Shown here: positions 1 to 8,506 of the stretch, piece after piece
Layout of the letters: every line of letters begins with the position of its first letter
How positions within the stretch are numbered: the stretch's first letter is position 1
NCBI RefSeq assembly: GCF_028771845.1
Contig: NZ_CP118270.1
Span: 6,076,001-6,140,000, forward strand
Origin: Paenibacillus marchantiae
Lineage (GTDB): Bacteria; Bacillota; Bacilli; Paenibacillales; Paenibacillaceae
DNA length: 64,000 nucleotides
Reading direction: 5' to 3'
Position numbers and translations under genes: made by a program
Notes under the pieces: generated by a model
What the model was told of the DNA's origin: nothing
The model's database searches: none
The model's input: the letters and a program-made list of their open reading frames with translations, nothing else

Positions 1-173
1 GGTTCAGCTGACAGGTTAATTTTCAGGACTTGATCTTTAGCAAGACCATTTCCTTCGGTTGCAGAACCAGTATCGGTGTTACCTGTGCCTTCGTTTTTCG
101 ATCCGCACGCTGCAAGTACGGTACCGAACGCCAAAATCAGCGTCAAAAGGACTAATAGACTTTTCCTTTTCAT
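1..173 (-). CDS. Oligopeptide ABC transporter substrate-binding lipoprotein, N-terminal part (cut by window edge)
   Basis: The first 57 residues are visible, running off the left edge. They form a lipoprotein signal peptide with basic residues, a hydrophobic stretch and the lipobox VLAAC, with the lipidated Cys at residue 23. A Gly/Thr/Ser/Asn-rich linker and then LKINLSAEP follow. That last motif is typical of the mature start of OppA/DppA-type (SBP family 5) peptide-binding proteins. The protein would be tethered outside the membrane and hand peptides to an ABC permease that is not in view. A GGGGGAAA ribosome-binding site lies just upstream of the ATG. Family assignment is an inference from a short fragment. 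Confidence 0.7.
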   Translation of the reverse strand, partial: MKRKSLLVLLTLILAFGTVLAACGSKNEGTGNTDTGSATEGNGLAKDQVLKINLSAE

Positions 174-232
174 CTAACACTTTCCCCCTAAATTGATGTG
201 GTATATGTTTATAGATTATACAACCACCGGTC

Positions 233-270
233 AAAAAAATCTACATTACTTTTTCAGAAAGTAATGTTTT
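233..270 (-). terminator. Intrinsic terminator after the yllA-like gene
   Basis: A 10-bp perfect stem (243-252 with 258-267) has a 5-nt loop. T-rich tracts lie on both sides, so it could work in either direction. It separates the yllA/panE unit from the downstream lipoprotein gene. Confidence 0.65.
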
Positions 271-324
271 TTTCAGTTTTCGACAAAATCGACACATTTT
301 TTAGCCCTTTTGCGTTATGTATCC

Positions 325-699
325 TCACATCTGTTTCATGAAGTATCTAAATAATCCAAATATAGTAAACAAAACATACCCAAAACTCATTATGACAAAA
401 GCCATGCGCCAAACGGCCCGGAACATTCTACCCCTATCGACCTTACCTTTGAGCCGATTTTGTGCACCTCCGATGAATCCAAGCGCTATTAGTATGAGTA
501 TTAGTGTTAAATAAAATCCAAAATTCGAATCAAATGTTAAGTTGAATAACGCCGATACAGAGAATATAAGGAATAAGGTTGTTACATCCATTGCCGAGCG
601 CAGCGCCACACGCTTATCTTTTTTCCATCCATACATGATCCAATACACAAGAAAAAATGGAAAGAACGGCAGTATGCTCAGCACAATAAAAAATCCCAT
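325..699 (-). CDS. yllA: DUF3397 membrane protein (YllA-like)
   Basis: A 124-residue protein with four predicted hydrophobic segments (about residues 4-20, 38-52, 58-76, 95-115), so an integral membrane protein. Sequence and position match the DUF3397 family, represented by B. subtilis YllA, which also lies directly after the panE-like ylbQ. Its ATG overlaps the TAA of the upstream reductase by one base (TAATG), implying translational coupling. Molecular function is unknown. Confidence 0.75.
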   Translation of the reverse strand: MGFFIVLSILPFFPFFLVYWIMYGWKKDKRVALRSAMDVTTLFLIFSVSALFNLTFDSNFGFYLTLILILIALGFIGGAQNRLKGKVDRGRMFRAVWRMAFVIMSFGYVLFTIFGLFRYFMKQM

Positions 700-1661
700 T
701 AACTCACTCCTTCCGGTTGCATACCTTCAATCAGATGAAGCAGTACTTCATGCATCGGAGCGGATAGGCCACACCGACACGCCATGCTTACGATTTGCCC
801 GTTAATGGATTGCACCTCCGTTTGTTGTCCATGCAGAACATCCGACAGCATGGAAGATGTATTTGAGGCTGTGGAACGACAGACGGAGAGGATTTGTTCC
901 CACACATCAACATCAAGAAGTATTCCGCTTGCTCTGTATACCGCCAATGCCTCATCGTACAGCTGACGCATAAACACGATTCGCTCTTCCTTTGTAATTA
1001 ACTCACCGTTAGGAATACGCCATATCGCGGTAAGAGGGTTAATGACAGCATTGATTAACAACTTCCTATAAATCAGCTTATCGATTTCATTCGACACTGT
1101 ACAGCCAAATCCTGCCTGCTGCAAAAGTCCCTGTAAACGAATGGGGTCATTTTGATTCATTGGCGTTAGAGGTGAGATACGTACATCTGCACTTTTGCCC
1201 AACCAGGTCTCTCCTATACCTGCACGGATGACTCCATCTTGCTGACGTTTCGCCCCTTCTGTAGTTATGACGCTGTATATATTAGAATGCGGCATATTGG
1301 ATTGCACATGATCCAGATGCCCAACCCCATTTTGGAAACATGCGATGTTGAGCACTTGCGTCTTCAATGAACCAATTTCACGTATAACATCAAGTATCGC
1401 TGTCTGTTTCACCATTAATAGTAGCCAATCTCCAGGTGAGTGTTGCCACACTCGGGTTAACTCCGTAATCGGCTTGACCTGGATATGATCAGGTGTAATC
1501 TGGATGGTTTTCTCCCGTTCGATGACCTTAAATCCTTCTATACTCAGTTTATTTGCCTGTTCAGCCGTTCTGGTCCAAAACCGAACCTCGTTGCCTGCGT
1601 CCTGAAGCTTACCTCCATACAAAAGACCCAGTGACCCTGATCCTACGACGTCAATGATCAT
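699..1661 (-). CDS. ylbQ: 2-dehydropantoate 2-reductase family protein (PanE/YlbQ-like)
   Basis: A 320-residue member of the ketopantoate reductase family, which reduces 2-dehydropantoate to pantoate with NADPH in pantothenate and CoA synthesis. The N-terminal Rossmann loop GSGSLGLLYGG (residues 7-17) is clear. The C-terminal helical domain contains the conserved K-L-I-NA-INPLTA segment (about residues 197-215) that includes the usual catalytic Lys and Asn. It forms a coupled pair with the DUF3397 gene, as in B. subtilis. Bacilli often carry several PanE paralogues, so the exact substrate is inferred. Confidence 0.85.
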   Translation of the reverse strand: MIIDVVGSGSLGLLYGGKLQDAGNEVRFWTRTAEQANKLSIEGFKVIEREKTIQITPDHIQVKPITELTRVWQHSPGDWLLLMVKQTAILDVIREIGSLKTQVLNIACFQNGVGHLDHVQSNMPHSNIYSVITTEGAKRQQDGVIRAGIGETWLGKSADVRISPLTPMNQNDPIRLQGLLQQAGFGCTVSNEIDKLIYRKLLINAVINPLTAIWRIPNGELITKEERIVFMRQLYDEALAVYRASGILLDVDVWEQILSVCRSTASNTSSMLSDVLHGQQTEVQSINGQIVSMACRCGLSAPMHEVLLHLIEGMQPEGVS

Positions 1662-1722
1662 GCTGCATCCCTACCTCTGCTCCAATAATTGCTTTTATCT
1701 ATAATAGAACAAAAACAGCAAA

Positions 1723-1769
1723 CAAAAAACCCATCATACCCGCCGTTATGTAACGGAGGTGTGACGGGT
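1723..1769 (-). terminator. Intrinsic terminator downstream of the RsfA-type regulator
   Basis: A long imperfect stem (1729-1747 against 1752-1769) has a 4-nt loop. On the minus strand it is followed by a run of six T. Confidence 0.8.
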
Positions 1770-1805
1770 CCTGATCTAATGCTGATCATCAGATACAATT
1801 TGCTT

Positions 1806-2456
1806 TTATTCAATTCGTTCCAGATTCCCGTTGGCATCCATTTTGAATCTCGTTTTGAGTTCCTCTTCTTCTTCTGTCAGAAATGCGAGTCTGCGAGCAC
1901 GATCCATAATCTGAATCAGTGCTTTATAATCGTCGTTTACAACACGATAATCAGTCTGTACTTCATTCACTTCCTTAGACAGACGATCATTCTCGCAACG
2001 CAGTTCATGAAGTTCATCCTCTTTTTCACGAAGCTCTTTCTCAAGCATCTTGAGCTGACGACCGTTTTCCTGCACAGTTCCCTTCCATTGCCGCAAGAAT
2101 CGTATAACTGCATCAATGGATAGAGAATCTTCCGAAATACCATCCGCTTTGTATAGATTTTCTTCTGTATCCAGGGTGGACAAAGCTGCTACTTGTGGTC
2201 CAAGCAAAGCCGGTTGTTTCCGGAGATAACTCCGTTTTTGTCGTTGAGCCTTAGCATTGCTAATAGCAGACTCATACTTCTTACGTACACAGCTGTTCCA
2301 GCGAAAACCGCAAGCGGCAGAAGTTCTGCCTATTTTTTCGCCAACCTCTTCAAAAGCAGCTAGTTGTGTACTTCCTTCCCGAATATGACGCAAAGTAACC
2401 TCAGCCAAAATCAAATCGTCCTCTGTACTCCAAGCATCCTGTCTCACTGCAGTCAT
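1806..2456 (-). CDS. RsfA-family (GerR-like) sporulation transcription factor
   Basis: A 216-residue protein with an N-terminal Myb/SANT-like domain (D-A-W-S-T-E-D-D...T-S-A-A-C-G-F-R-W-N-S, about residues 6-60). A central linker and a C-terminal coiled coil (about 125-190, heptad-like E/K/L-rich) follow. This layout is that of RsfA/YlbO, the prespore or mother-cell regulators of Bacilli. The neighbourhood (panE-like, yllA) matches B. subtilis ylbO/gerR. The start is placed at the ATG at 2456, because GGAGGG lies 8 nt upstream. An upstream in-frame start at 2480 lacks such a site and overlaps it. Which sporulation regulon it serves here is an inference. Confidence 0.8.
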   Translation of the reverse strand: MTAVRQDAWSTEDDLILAEVTLRHIREGSTQLAAFEEVGEKIGRTSAACGFRWNSCVRKKYESAISNAKAQRQKRSYLRKQPALLGPQVAALSTLDTEENLYKADGISEDSLSIDAVIRFLRQWKGTVQENGRQLKMLEKELREKEDELHELRCENDRLSKEVNEVQTDYRVVNDDYKALIQIMDRARRLAFLTEEEEELKTRFKMDANGNLERIE

Positions 2457-2697
2457 GCTATAATACCCTCCTAACAACATCCTAAAATAACCGTCCCCAT
2501 AACCGATTTCCCGGTATGTGAATTAGGTATAAAAGCTGCTTCATTCATTCTTATGCCTCTCATAGAGTTCATAGAATTGATTTCATACTAAAATGTATTT
2601 CCACATTTATGAGTACTCATACGTTACATATGCAAAACAAACCATACTTTAACTCTTTTAGGCCAAAAAAAAGAATTCGCTTTCATATCCAATTTTG

Positions 2698-2726
2698 TTT
2701 ACACCTTTTTCCTTTCCCGGTATAAT
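2698..2726 (+). promoter_or_regulatory. Sigma-A promoter for the DUF2626 gene
   Basis: TTTACA at 2698-2703, then a 17-bp spacer, then TATAAT at 2721-2726. It lies about 47 bp before the GTG start. Confidence 0.75.
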
Positions 2727-2772
2727 GTTGTGTAGACAATCTATGATCGTACATAGGAGAGGAGGACTTACC

Positions 2773-3009
2773 GTGGCGCGCATGTTTCGGGTACTCGGGT
2801 TCTTCACGCTAGCGATTGGCCTGATGGCTTTTGCGGGAGACCTGGTCGAAATGGCTTTGCTTTTTTTCCTGCAGACTGCGTTTTTTGTCATTTTGGGATA
2901 TTTGAAATTTACCGAACGTACGTACATATTGCTCTTCTGGGGTTATATGATCGTGACATTCACAGGGTTCAGCTACTGGACCGTATTCCAAATGGATTTG
3001 CCGCTCTAA
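2773..3009 (+). CDS. yqgY: DUF2626 small membrane protein (YqgY-like)
   Basis: A 78-residue protein with two or three hydrophobic segments. It opens VARMFRVLGFFTLAIG and has the conserved pattern MAFAGD...FLGYLKFTER found in the DUF2626 family (B. subtilis YqgY). The start is the GTG at 2773, preceded by the strong AGGAGAGGAGG site; the longer upstream frame has no ribosome-binding site. It is a single-gene unit between a good promoter and a terminator. Function is unknown. Confidence 0.8.
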   Translation: MARMFRVLGFFTLAIGLMAFAGDLVEMALLFFLQTAFFVILGYLKFTERTYILLFWGYMIVTFTGFSYWTVFQMDLPL

Positions 3010-3025
3010 TCCGCCTGCAGCATCA

Positions 3026-3058
3026 AAGCGATCCGGCTAATGTCGGATTGCTTTTTTG
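3026..3058 (+). terminator. Intrinsic terminator of the DUF2626 gene
   Basis: An 11-bp stem with two G-T pairs and a TAAT loop is followed by six T. Confidence 0.85.
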
Positions 3059-3190
3059 TCGTTTTCAGATTAAATGACTATTCTTTGTGTTATGTAACCA
3101 CTACGGATATTTCACGTATCTATTTCATATATTGTCTGGAAGAGATAAGCCTGTTCGCATCATATGTAGATATGGAAAGGAGAATGATAG

Positions 3191-4270
3191 GTGAAACGTC
3201 GATACGGCATTCCTGGCTTCATCGTATGTATTATATTTTTGATCCAGATACCTTGGACTTATGCCTATGGAGAACCTTCCTCTGAGGAAACACGCGAAAT
3301 ACTGCAACAAAGCCTATCCATCGTCGAAATCGATCATGAAATCGAACGTATTGCAGCCAAACAAAAACAGCTAGACGAACAGCGTCAGACGTTATCCATG
3401 CAACTTCAGGAACAGGAAGACCAGATACATACTCAGCAAGACCGAGCGGGTGCAGTTGTAAGATCCTACTATACCGGGGAGCGTGATAGTCTCTTGATGA
3501 CGGTACTGGGGGCAAGATCCTTTAAGGACCTGTTCATTCTATACGATTACTATCAGATTATTATTGGCAGGGATCAGGCTGTACTGGACAAGTATCAGGA
3601 TCGATATCGCACCATGCAGCAAACGTCCGCCCAGATTAATCAGACCTCTGCAGAACTGTCTGAACTCAAAAACAATCTTCAAAATCAACGTGAACGAGTA
3701 CTAGCTTTGCAGAAAGAAGTGGACGGAAAAGTAGCTGCCAGCGGGGATGCTGCAGCCATGCAGAAATTGATGGATGAGTTGACTATCTATTGGGAGAACA
3801 TCGGCATATACGAGGTCAAGCGATATTTTAAAGCATTGGCATCAGCTATGCAGAACCTGCCACAGTTTATCCAGGAACAAAACGGAGGAATCTCCACTAC
3901 CGGAACATCGTACACCATTCGAATTGGACAAGATGAGTTAAATACGTTTCTACGATCACAGAATCCGATCTTTGAAGACTTCGCCTTTCAGTTCGACAAA
4001 GATCGAATCACTGCTTCTGGGCAGCGTGATCAGTTGCAATTAAGCATTGAAGGCCATTATACGGTTGAGAATGAACCTCAGAATTCAATTCGATTTCATG
4101 TAGATAAACTTGTGTTTAATCAGTTAGAACTGCCCGATACCACACGTCGTATGCTGGAACGAGAATTCGATCTCGGATTTTACCCACAGAAAATTCTGTC
4201 GTTTGTCAAAGCCACAGAGGTATCCACAAGCGAAGGCATACTTGAAGTCAAGCTCGCCATTTCATTTTGA
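3191..4270 (+). CDS. Secreted coiled-coil protein with a C-terminal beta-rich domain, unknown function
   Basis: A 359-residue protein with a GTG start and an AAAGGAG site 7 nt upstream. Residues 1-25 form a signal peptide ending near TYA. Residues 40-85 are a Q/E-rich coiled coil, followed by RAGAVVRSYYTGERDSLLMTVLGA and SFKDLFILYDYY. These resemble the N-terminal regulatory coiled coil of PcsB/CwlO/EnvC-type murein hydrolase regulators. No NlpC/P60 or LytM peptidase follows. Instead the last 130 residues (about 228-359) are beta-strand-rich, with an IGQDELNTFLRS motif reminiscent of YpmS/DUF2140 lipid-binding domains. It may be an envelope scaffold or regulator. The 3' end overlaps that of the convergent solute-binding gene by 9 bp. 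Confidence 0.7.
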   Translation: MKRRYGIPGFIVCIIFLIQIPWTYAYGEPSSEETREILQQSLSIVEIDHEIERIAAKQKQLDEQRQTLSMQLQEQEDQIHTQQDRAGAVVRSYYTGERDSLLMTVLGARSFKDLFILYDYYQIIIGRDQAVLDKYQDRYRTMQQTSAQINQTSAELSELKNNLQNQRERVLALQKEVDGKVAASGDAAAMQKLMDELTIYWENIGIYEVKRYFKALASAMQNLPQFIQEQNGGISTTGTSYTIRIGQDELNTFLRSQNPIFEDFAFQFDKDRITASGQRDQLQLSIEGHYTVENEPQNSIRFHVDKLVFNQLELPDTTRRMLEREFDLGFYPQKILSFVKATEVSTSEGILEVKLAISF

Positions 4271-5542
4271 CGAGCTTTGCAAGGCAATAATGCTTTTGAC
4301 GTACTGATTAGCCGTGATCTCTCCCGCGAGAAGTTGTTGGATCTTCTTTTGAAAGGCAGAAGTTAGTATAGGACTTTCCGTCATAACAGCCTGCGAAGAG
4401 TCAGCTGGAAACCAGGATTTTACATCCGTCGTATTATACTTCGTTATTAGTTTCTGTGACTCAAGATCTAGTTCCTGTTGCTTTGCTGGTAAATAGTTAG
4501 CCTGTTGGTACCACTCCGATTGCACGGCAGAGGATGTCATCCCTTCAATCCAGCGGCTGGCCTCTTCCGCCTCAAGTGATCCAGCTGCGATAACAAGACT
4601 TCTTGATCTCAGCGGTTCTAACGCACTGAGAGCTATCTTCTCCGATGATTCCTGTTCGCCTGCCACGCCTTGATCTCCACTCAACAAACGAGACAGCAAC
4701 GTTACTACCATAGGAACTCCCGTCTGCTCACCCGAAGAAGAGATCGTCGGATTCATTGATTCGACGTTAATATGCGACTGGATCTGATCTATCAACTGTA
4801 TAATCTGTTGGTACGCCTCCGTTTGCGAAGAAGTTTGCGCTTTCTTAATTTTGTCGGGAGCCATGCCTGGATCAAACTGATTCAACCACGCACTTACCGC
4901 GTGAGGGTCATTTAAATTTATGCTTATTAAATCCGTTTCATCCTGCGTTGCTTGTTGTACAAGTTTGTTCCACTGTTCCTTATTTTTCGGTAAACCTGCC
5001 AAACCGGCTTCGTCCAGGAATGGAGAGCGAGCTGCAAGTACATAAGCGTCAAAATCAAACGGCATCCCCCATTGGTAACCATTCCACTCTGTCATTTCCC
5101 GTAAGCCTACCACAGTTTCTCCCAAAGACTTGGACAGTGTTGTACCATTCAACGGATACAGATGTCCTTTTTTGGCATGATATTGAACTTCCGCGCTATC
5201 CAGAAGAATGATATCTCCGCTTTCTCCTACCGAAAATTTATTATCAAGCACTCGCTTATATGTATCCGGCTCCAAATTCCGAAGACTGATTTCCACATGT
5301 TGAGAAGTTGCTACTTCATTAGCCATCTTTTTAAATGATTTAAAGTCGATCTCAGACATCGAGACTACAATCTCTAGTGGGGCATGTTGGTCTTCGCTAC
5401 GAGATGACGTGTTGGGAAATGCATCTTTTTCCTGATCTCGTTCCTGATTAAGCTGTGAACCTCTAAAATCAAAGCTGGGAGACAGAATCGTTAACGAAAG
5501 CAGCAGCACTGCGAACAAAACAACCTGGTGTCCACGCTTCAT
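4262..5542 (-). CDS. Extracellular solute-binding protein (family 1-like), orphan
   Basis: A 426-residue exported protein. An N-terminal signal or membrane segment (residues 7-25) lacks a lipobox Cys, so it may stay anchored by this helix or be released. The body has the fold pattern of type 1 sugar-binding proteins: an early strand IVVSMSEIDF, then DIILLDS, a WNGYQWGMPFDFDAYVLAARS hinge segment and late helices. There are no permease or ATPase genes beside it, so the cognate transporter is elsewhere or it has a sensing role. Confidence in the fold is moderate; the substrate cannot be read from the sequence. Confidence 0.65.
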   Translation of the reverse strand: MKRGHQVVLFAVLLLSLTILSPSFDFRGSQLNQERDQEKDAFPNTSSRSEDQHAPLEIVVSMSEIDFKSFKKMANEVATSQHVEISLRNLEPDTYKRVLDNKFSVGESGDIILLDSAEVQYHAKKGHLYPLNGTTLSKSLGETVVGLREMTEWNGYQWGMPFDFDAYVLAARSPFLDEAGLAGLPKNKEQWNKLVQQATQDETDLISINLNDPHAVSAWLNQFDPGMAPDKIKKAQTSSQTEAYQQIIQLIDQIQSHINVESMNPTISSSGEQTGVPMVVTLLSRLLSGDQGVAGEQESSEKIALSALEPLRSRSLVIAAGSLEAEEASRWIEGMTSSAVQSEWYQQANYLPAKQQELDLESQKLITKYNTTDVKSWFPADSSQAVMTESPILTSAFQKKIQQLLAGEITANQYVKSIIALQSSSK

Positions 5543-5698
5543 TAACTTTCCCTCCTTGCTCCCTAATTTTTTCCTGCAACACTCATTGTAACAAATAAGT
5601 AGTGCTCTTGTCCTATCCTGCCAAAAAACAGTTTTCCGATATTTTGCATACTTCGAGCATATCGAGTTCTGTGCAATAACTGATTTTTATTTTTTCAG

Positions 5699-5726
5699 CA
5701 AAAAAACCGGCTCGAAGAGCCGGTTT
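5699..5726 (-). terminator. Intrinsic terminator of the PIN-PhoH gene
   Basis: A GC-rich 7-bp stem (CCGGCTC/GAGCCGG) extended by A-T pairs has a GAA loop. On the minus strand it is followed by a run of at least seven T. Confidence 0.85.
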
Positions 5727-5763
5727 AATAGAAACATTTTCCGGGAAATAACTTTCCGTTACC

Positions 5764-7098
5764 TTACAATAAATCTGCTGCAAGCTGAGCCAACTTGGAA
5801 CGTTCTCCTTTTTCCAGCATAATGTGTCCGCTGATTCCCTCTTGCTTGAATCGCTCCACAATATACGTCAGACCATTACTTGCTGAATCCAGATAAGGAT
5901 GGTCTATTTGCTCAGGGTCACCCATCAAAATAATTTTACTGCCTTCGCCCACCCTCGATACAATGGTCTTCACTTCATGTCGAGACAGGTTCTGCGCTTC
6001 ATCGATAATGATAAACTGTCCTGGTATAGACCTACCACGAATATAAGTGAGTGCCTCAACCTGAATACTGCCAAGACCCATCAAAATTTTATCAATGTCG
6101 CCTGCTTTTTTGGTATCAAACAAAAATTCCAAGTTATCATAAATCGGCTGCATCCATGGTCTTAGTTTTTCTTCTTTTTCACCAGGGAGATAACCGATAT
6201 CTTTCCCCATCGGAACAACTGGACGAGCGATCAATAATTTTTTGTACTTATGATCATCCTCCACTTTAAGCAAACCTGCAGCAAGCGCCAACAAGGTTTT
6301 CCCTGTACCCGCCTTTCCTGTAATCGTGACAAGTGGAATATCATCATTCAGGAGCAGTTCTAGGGCCATACGCTGTTGCGCGTTACGTGCACTGATGCCC
6401 CATACATTATCATTACTCAGGAACAGTGGTTCCAACTTCGTTCCTTCTGTATTTACTTTGAGCAAAGCCGATTTATTGGTTCCCATCTCATCCTTGAGAA
6501 TTACAAATTCATTCGGGTAAAGCGAATAAGACAACTGTAATGGTTTGATCGGTAGAAAGCGATATGTGTAAAACTCATCAATGACCGAAGGATGAACCTT
6601 GAGGGCAGTGTAGCCTGGATATAATTCACTGAGACCTGCCGTGCGATCTGATAAGTAATCCTGTGTGAAAAGACCGAGTACATCCGCTTTGATACGAACA
6701 AGCACATCCTTGCTGACCAGAACCACCTGTCGCTCAACGACCTCTTTCTCATTTTCCTCAATCTGATAATTCAGGGCGACGGCCAAAATCCGATTATCGT
6801 TAGACACTTCTCCAAACATTTCCTGTACTTTCACAAAACTACGATGATTCAGTTCCACTTTCAGATTGCCTCCATTAGCTAAAGGGACGCCACTGTGCAG
6901 ATGTCCCAATTCACGCAACCCATCAAGAAGTCTCGATACATTACGGGCATTACGCCCAATTTCATCGGCATTTCTTTTTTTGGAGTCGATCTCCTCCAGT
7001 ACAACCGCGGGAATGATTACCTCATGTTCCTCAAAGGCAAATATGGCATTGGGGTCATGCAGAAGCACGTTCGTATCCAATACAAAAATCTTTTTCAT
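5764..7098 (-). CDS. ylaK: PIN-PhoH family ATPase/ribonuclease (YlaK-like)
   Basis: A 444-residue fusion of an N-terminal PIN nuclease domain and a C-terminal PhoH ATPase domain. The PIN part (residues 1-about 140) shows VLDTNVLLHDP with the acidic Asp, then VVLEEIDSKK and a later SNDNRILA. The PhoH part has Walker A TGKAGTGKT (about 260-268), the RPVVPMGKDIGYLPG segment and Walker B IIIDEAQN. This architecture is PhoH2/YlaK; mycobacterial PhoH2 unwinds and cleaves RNA. Downstream neighbours ylaJ and ylaL match B. subtilis. It is distinct from the frameshifted YqfE-type phoH at 40770-41743. Confidence 0.9.
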   Translation of the reverse strand: MKKIFVLDTNVLLHDPNAIFAFEEHEVIIPAVVLEEIDSKKRNADEIGRNARNVSRLLDGLRELGHLHSGVPLANGGNLKVELNHRSFVKVQEMFGEVSNDNRILAVALNYQIEENEKEVVERQVVLVSKDVLVRIKADVLGLFTQDYLSDRTAGLSELYPGYTALKVHPSVIDEFYTYRFLPIKPLQLSYSLYPNEFVILKDEMGTNKSALLKVNTEGTKLEPLFLSNDNVWGISARNAQQRMALELLLNDDIPLVTITGKAGTGKTLLALAAGLLKVEDDHKYKKLLIARPVVPMGKDIGYLPGEKEEKLRPWMQPIYDNLEFLFDTKKAGDIDKILMGLGSIQVEALTYIRGRSIPGQFIIIDEAQNLSRHEVKTIVSRVGEGSKIILMGDPEQIDHPYLDSASNGLTYIVERFKQEGISGHIMLEKGERSKLAQLAADLL

Positions 7099-7251
7099 TC
7101 AATCCCCTCCAAAGCGGCGTCGTTAAAGGCATGGATAAGTTTGATCTTTCAGCAGCGACATGGACAATCATGCTCCCATACATAAATGTATTCGACTAGG
7201 ACAAAATAATTGTCAACCATTCTGAAAAACTCCAGGAAAGGATGAACATTT

Positions 7252-7947
7252 ATGAAATATTGGGTTTGCACGCTGCTTCTGATCTTTATACTTACAGGCT
7301 GCAACAGTTCTACACGTAATGCCTCGCAGCAACAAGGTCAGCATGCCAAAGGTTACGGAGGAAATGTTACAACTCAGCAAGACCAAAGGAAAGGATCTCA
7401 CATGCTCAATACTCAGGAAGATCGGTTGCACCCTTCAGCTGTGGACCATCTGACCGAAAATACAGGTGAGGTTCATGAAAAAAACGTCATGGACAACACC
7501 AAGGCCGATCGGATGCCAAATGAAAAAAGGGTCACCCACCTCAAAACACTTGCCAAGCAAGTGGAAGGTGTCAAAGATGCCAACTGTGTCATTCTTGGAA
7601 ATACAGCCGTAGTTGGCATTGATGTTGACGGTGAACTGGAACGTGCACGAGTAGGTACAATTAAATACTCAGTAGCCGAAGCCCTCCGCAAAGATCCGGA
7701 AGGTGTGGATTCAATTGTTACCGCAGATGCTGATGTCACCGAGCGTATTAAGGAAATCGGTGAACATATTCGTCAAGGTCATCCAATATCCGGTTTCGCT
7801 TCAGAACTCGCAGACATGGTGGGCCGGATCATTCCCCAACTACCCAAAGATGTCAAAGTCCGTCAAAATCCGGATGAACATGTTGAACGTGAACAACAAA
7901 TGCAGCAGCTGCATTCTTCTGACAAAAGACAACAAAAAGCCCAGTGA
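7252..7947 (+). CDS. ylaJ: YhcN/YlaJ-family sporulation lipoprotein
   Basis: A 231-residue lipoprotein with signal peptide and lipobox ILTGC (Cys at residue 17). A Gln/His-rich linker leads to the YhcN/YlaJ domain (about residues 84-200), with the conserved pattern VKDANCVILGNTAVVGIDV and KDPEGVDSIVTADADV. Family members are forespore-expressed lipoproteins of the spore inner membrane involved in germination or outgrowth. An AGGAAAGGA ribosome-binding site precedes the ATG. It is divergent from ylaK and convergent with the ylaL-like gene, sharing a terminator with the latter. Confidence 0.85.
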   Translation: MKYWVCTLLLIFILTGCNSSTRNASQQQGQHAKGYGGNVTTQQDQRKGSHMLNTQEDRLHPSAVDHLTENTGEVHEKNVMDNTKADRMPNEKRVTHLKTLAKQVEGVKDANCVILGNTAVVGIDVDGELERARVGTIKYSVAEALRKDPEGVDSIVTADADVTERIKEIGEHIRQGHPISGFASELADMVGRIIPQLPKDVKVRQNPDEHVEREQQMQQLHSSDKRQQKAQ

Positions 7948-7966
7948 TCTCTCACTAGGCTTTTTT
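7934..7966. terminator. Bidirectional terminator between ylaJ and the ylaL-like gene
   Basis: A 10-position stem with one mismatch and a TCTC loop is flanked by A5 and T6 runs, so it can act on both strands. It overlaps the last codons of the ylaL-like gene. Confidence 0.85.
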
Positions 7967-8407
7967 CATTGCAGTAAAAACCTGCTCATCTAATTTCTCA
8001 GCAGCACGCTGATCATATATTTTGACAAATTGAGGCACAGAAGATAGCTGGGCTCCATAAAAAAGGGCATTCCTTACCGCTTCAATGGAAATGTCGAAAC
8101 AGCACATATTAAACGGAACATCCTGTAACGGATTTTGTCGTACGGAAGCACGTCCGTTTACCGCATACACCATCTCTTCTCCAAAAATGGTGACCGTAAT
8201 AGCCGGATTCTCGATCATATTGTTCACGAGACGTGAACGATGATCAATCGCCACACGAAGGGTAGAAGCATTCTCCGCATAAATCCAGGAGATTGCTGTT
8301 GATGTCGGACCTCCAGATTCAATGTCCACGGTGCTCAAGAGCACAAAGGTTTCGTTCTTGAATTGCTGTAAAAGAGATTCAGTCAATTGTGTGACGGCTT
8401 CGGACAT
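7955..8407 (-). CDS. ylaL: Pyridoxamine 5'-phosphate oxidase-like flavin/heme-binding-fold protein (YlaL-like)
   Basis: A 150-residue protein with the split-barrel pattern of PNPOx-like proteins: FVLLSTVDIESGGPTSTAISWIY, then LRVAIDHRSRLVNNMIENPAITVTIF, then a VNGRASV strand. Its place after ylaK matches B. subtilis ylaL. It probably binds a flavin or related cofactor in the cytoplasm; the substrate is unknown. Confidence 0.8.
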   Translation of the reverse strand: MSEAVTQLTESLLQQFKNETFVLLSTVDIESGGPTSTAISWIYAENASTLRVAIDHRSRLVNNMIENPAITVTIFGEEMVYAVNGRASVRQNPLQDVPFNMCCFDISIEAVRNALFYGAQLSSVPQFVKIYDQRAAEKLDEQVFTAMKKA

Positions 8408-8506
8408 CCAACCAGCCCCCTAATCTTCTTTATGCAATTCTTGATTCGTTGTTGATGTTATTATAGCATACCATCAAACTTGCTTCCAATCCCAAAAGAA
8501 TCAATG

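Noticed and set aside
7181..7194. ATACATTTATGTAT palindrome between ylaK and ylaJ
   Set aside because: Short and AT-rich, with no second copy in the window; it could be chance.
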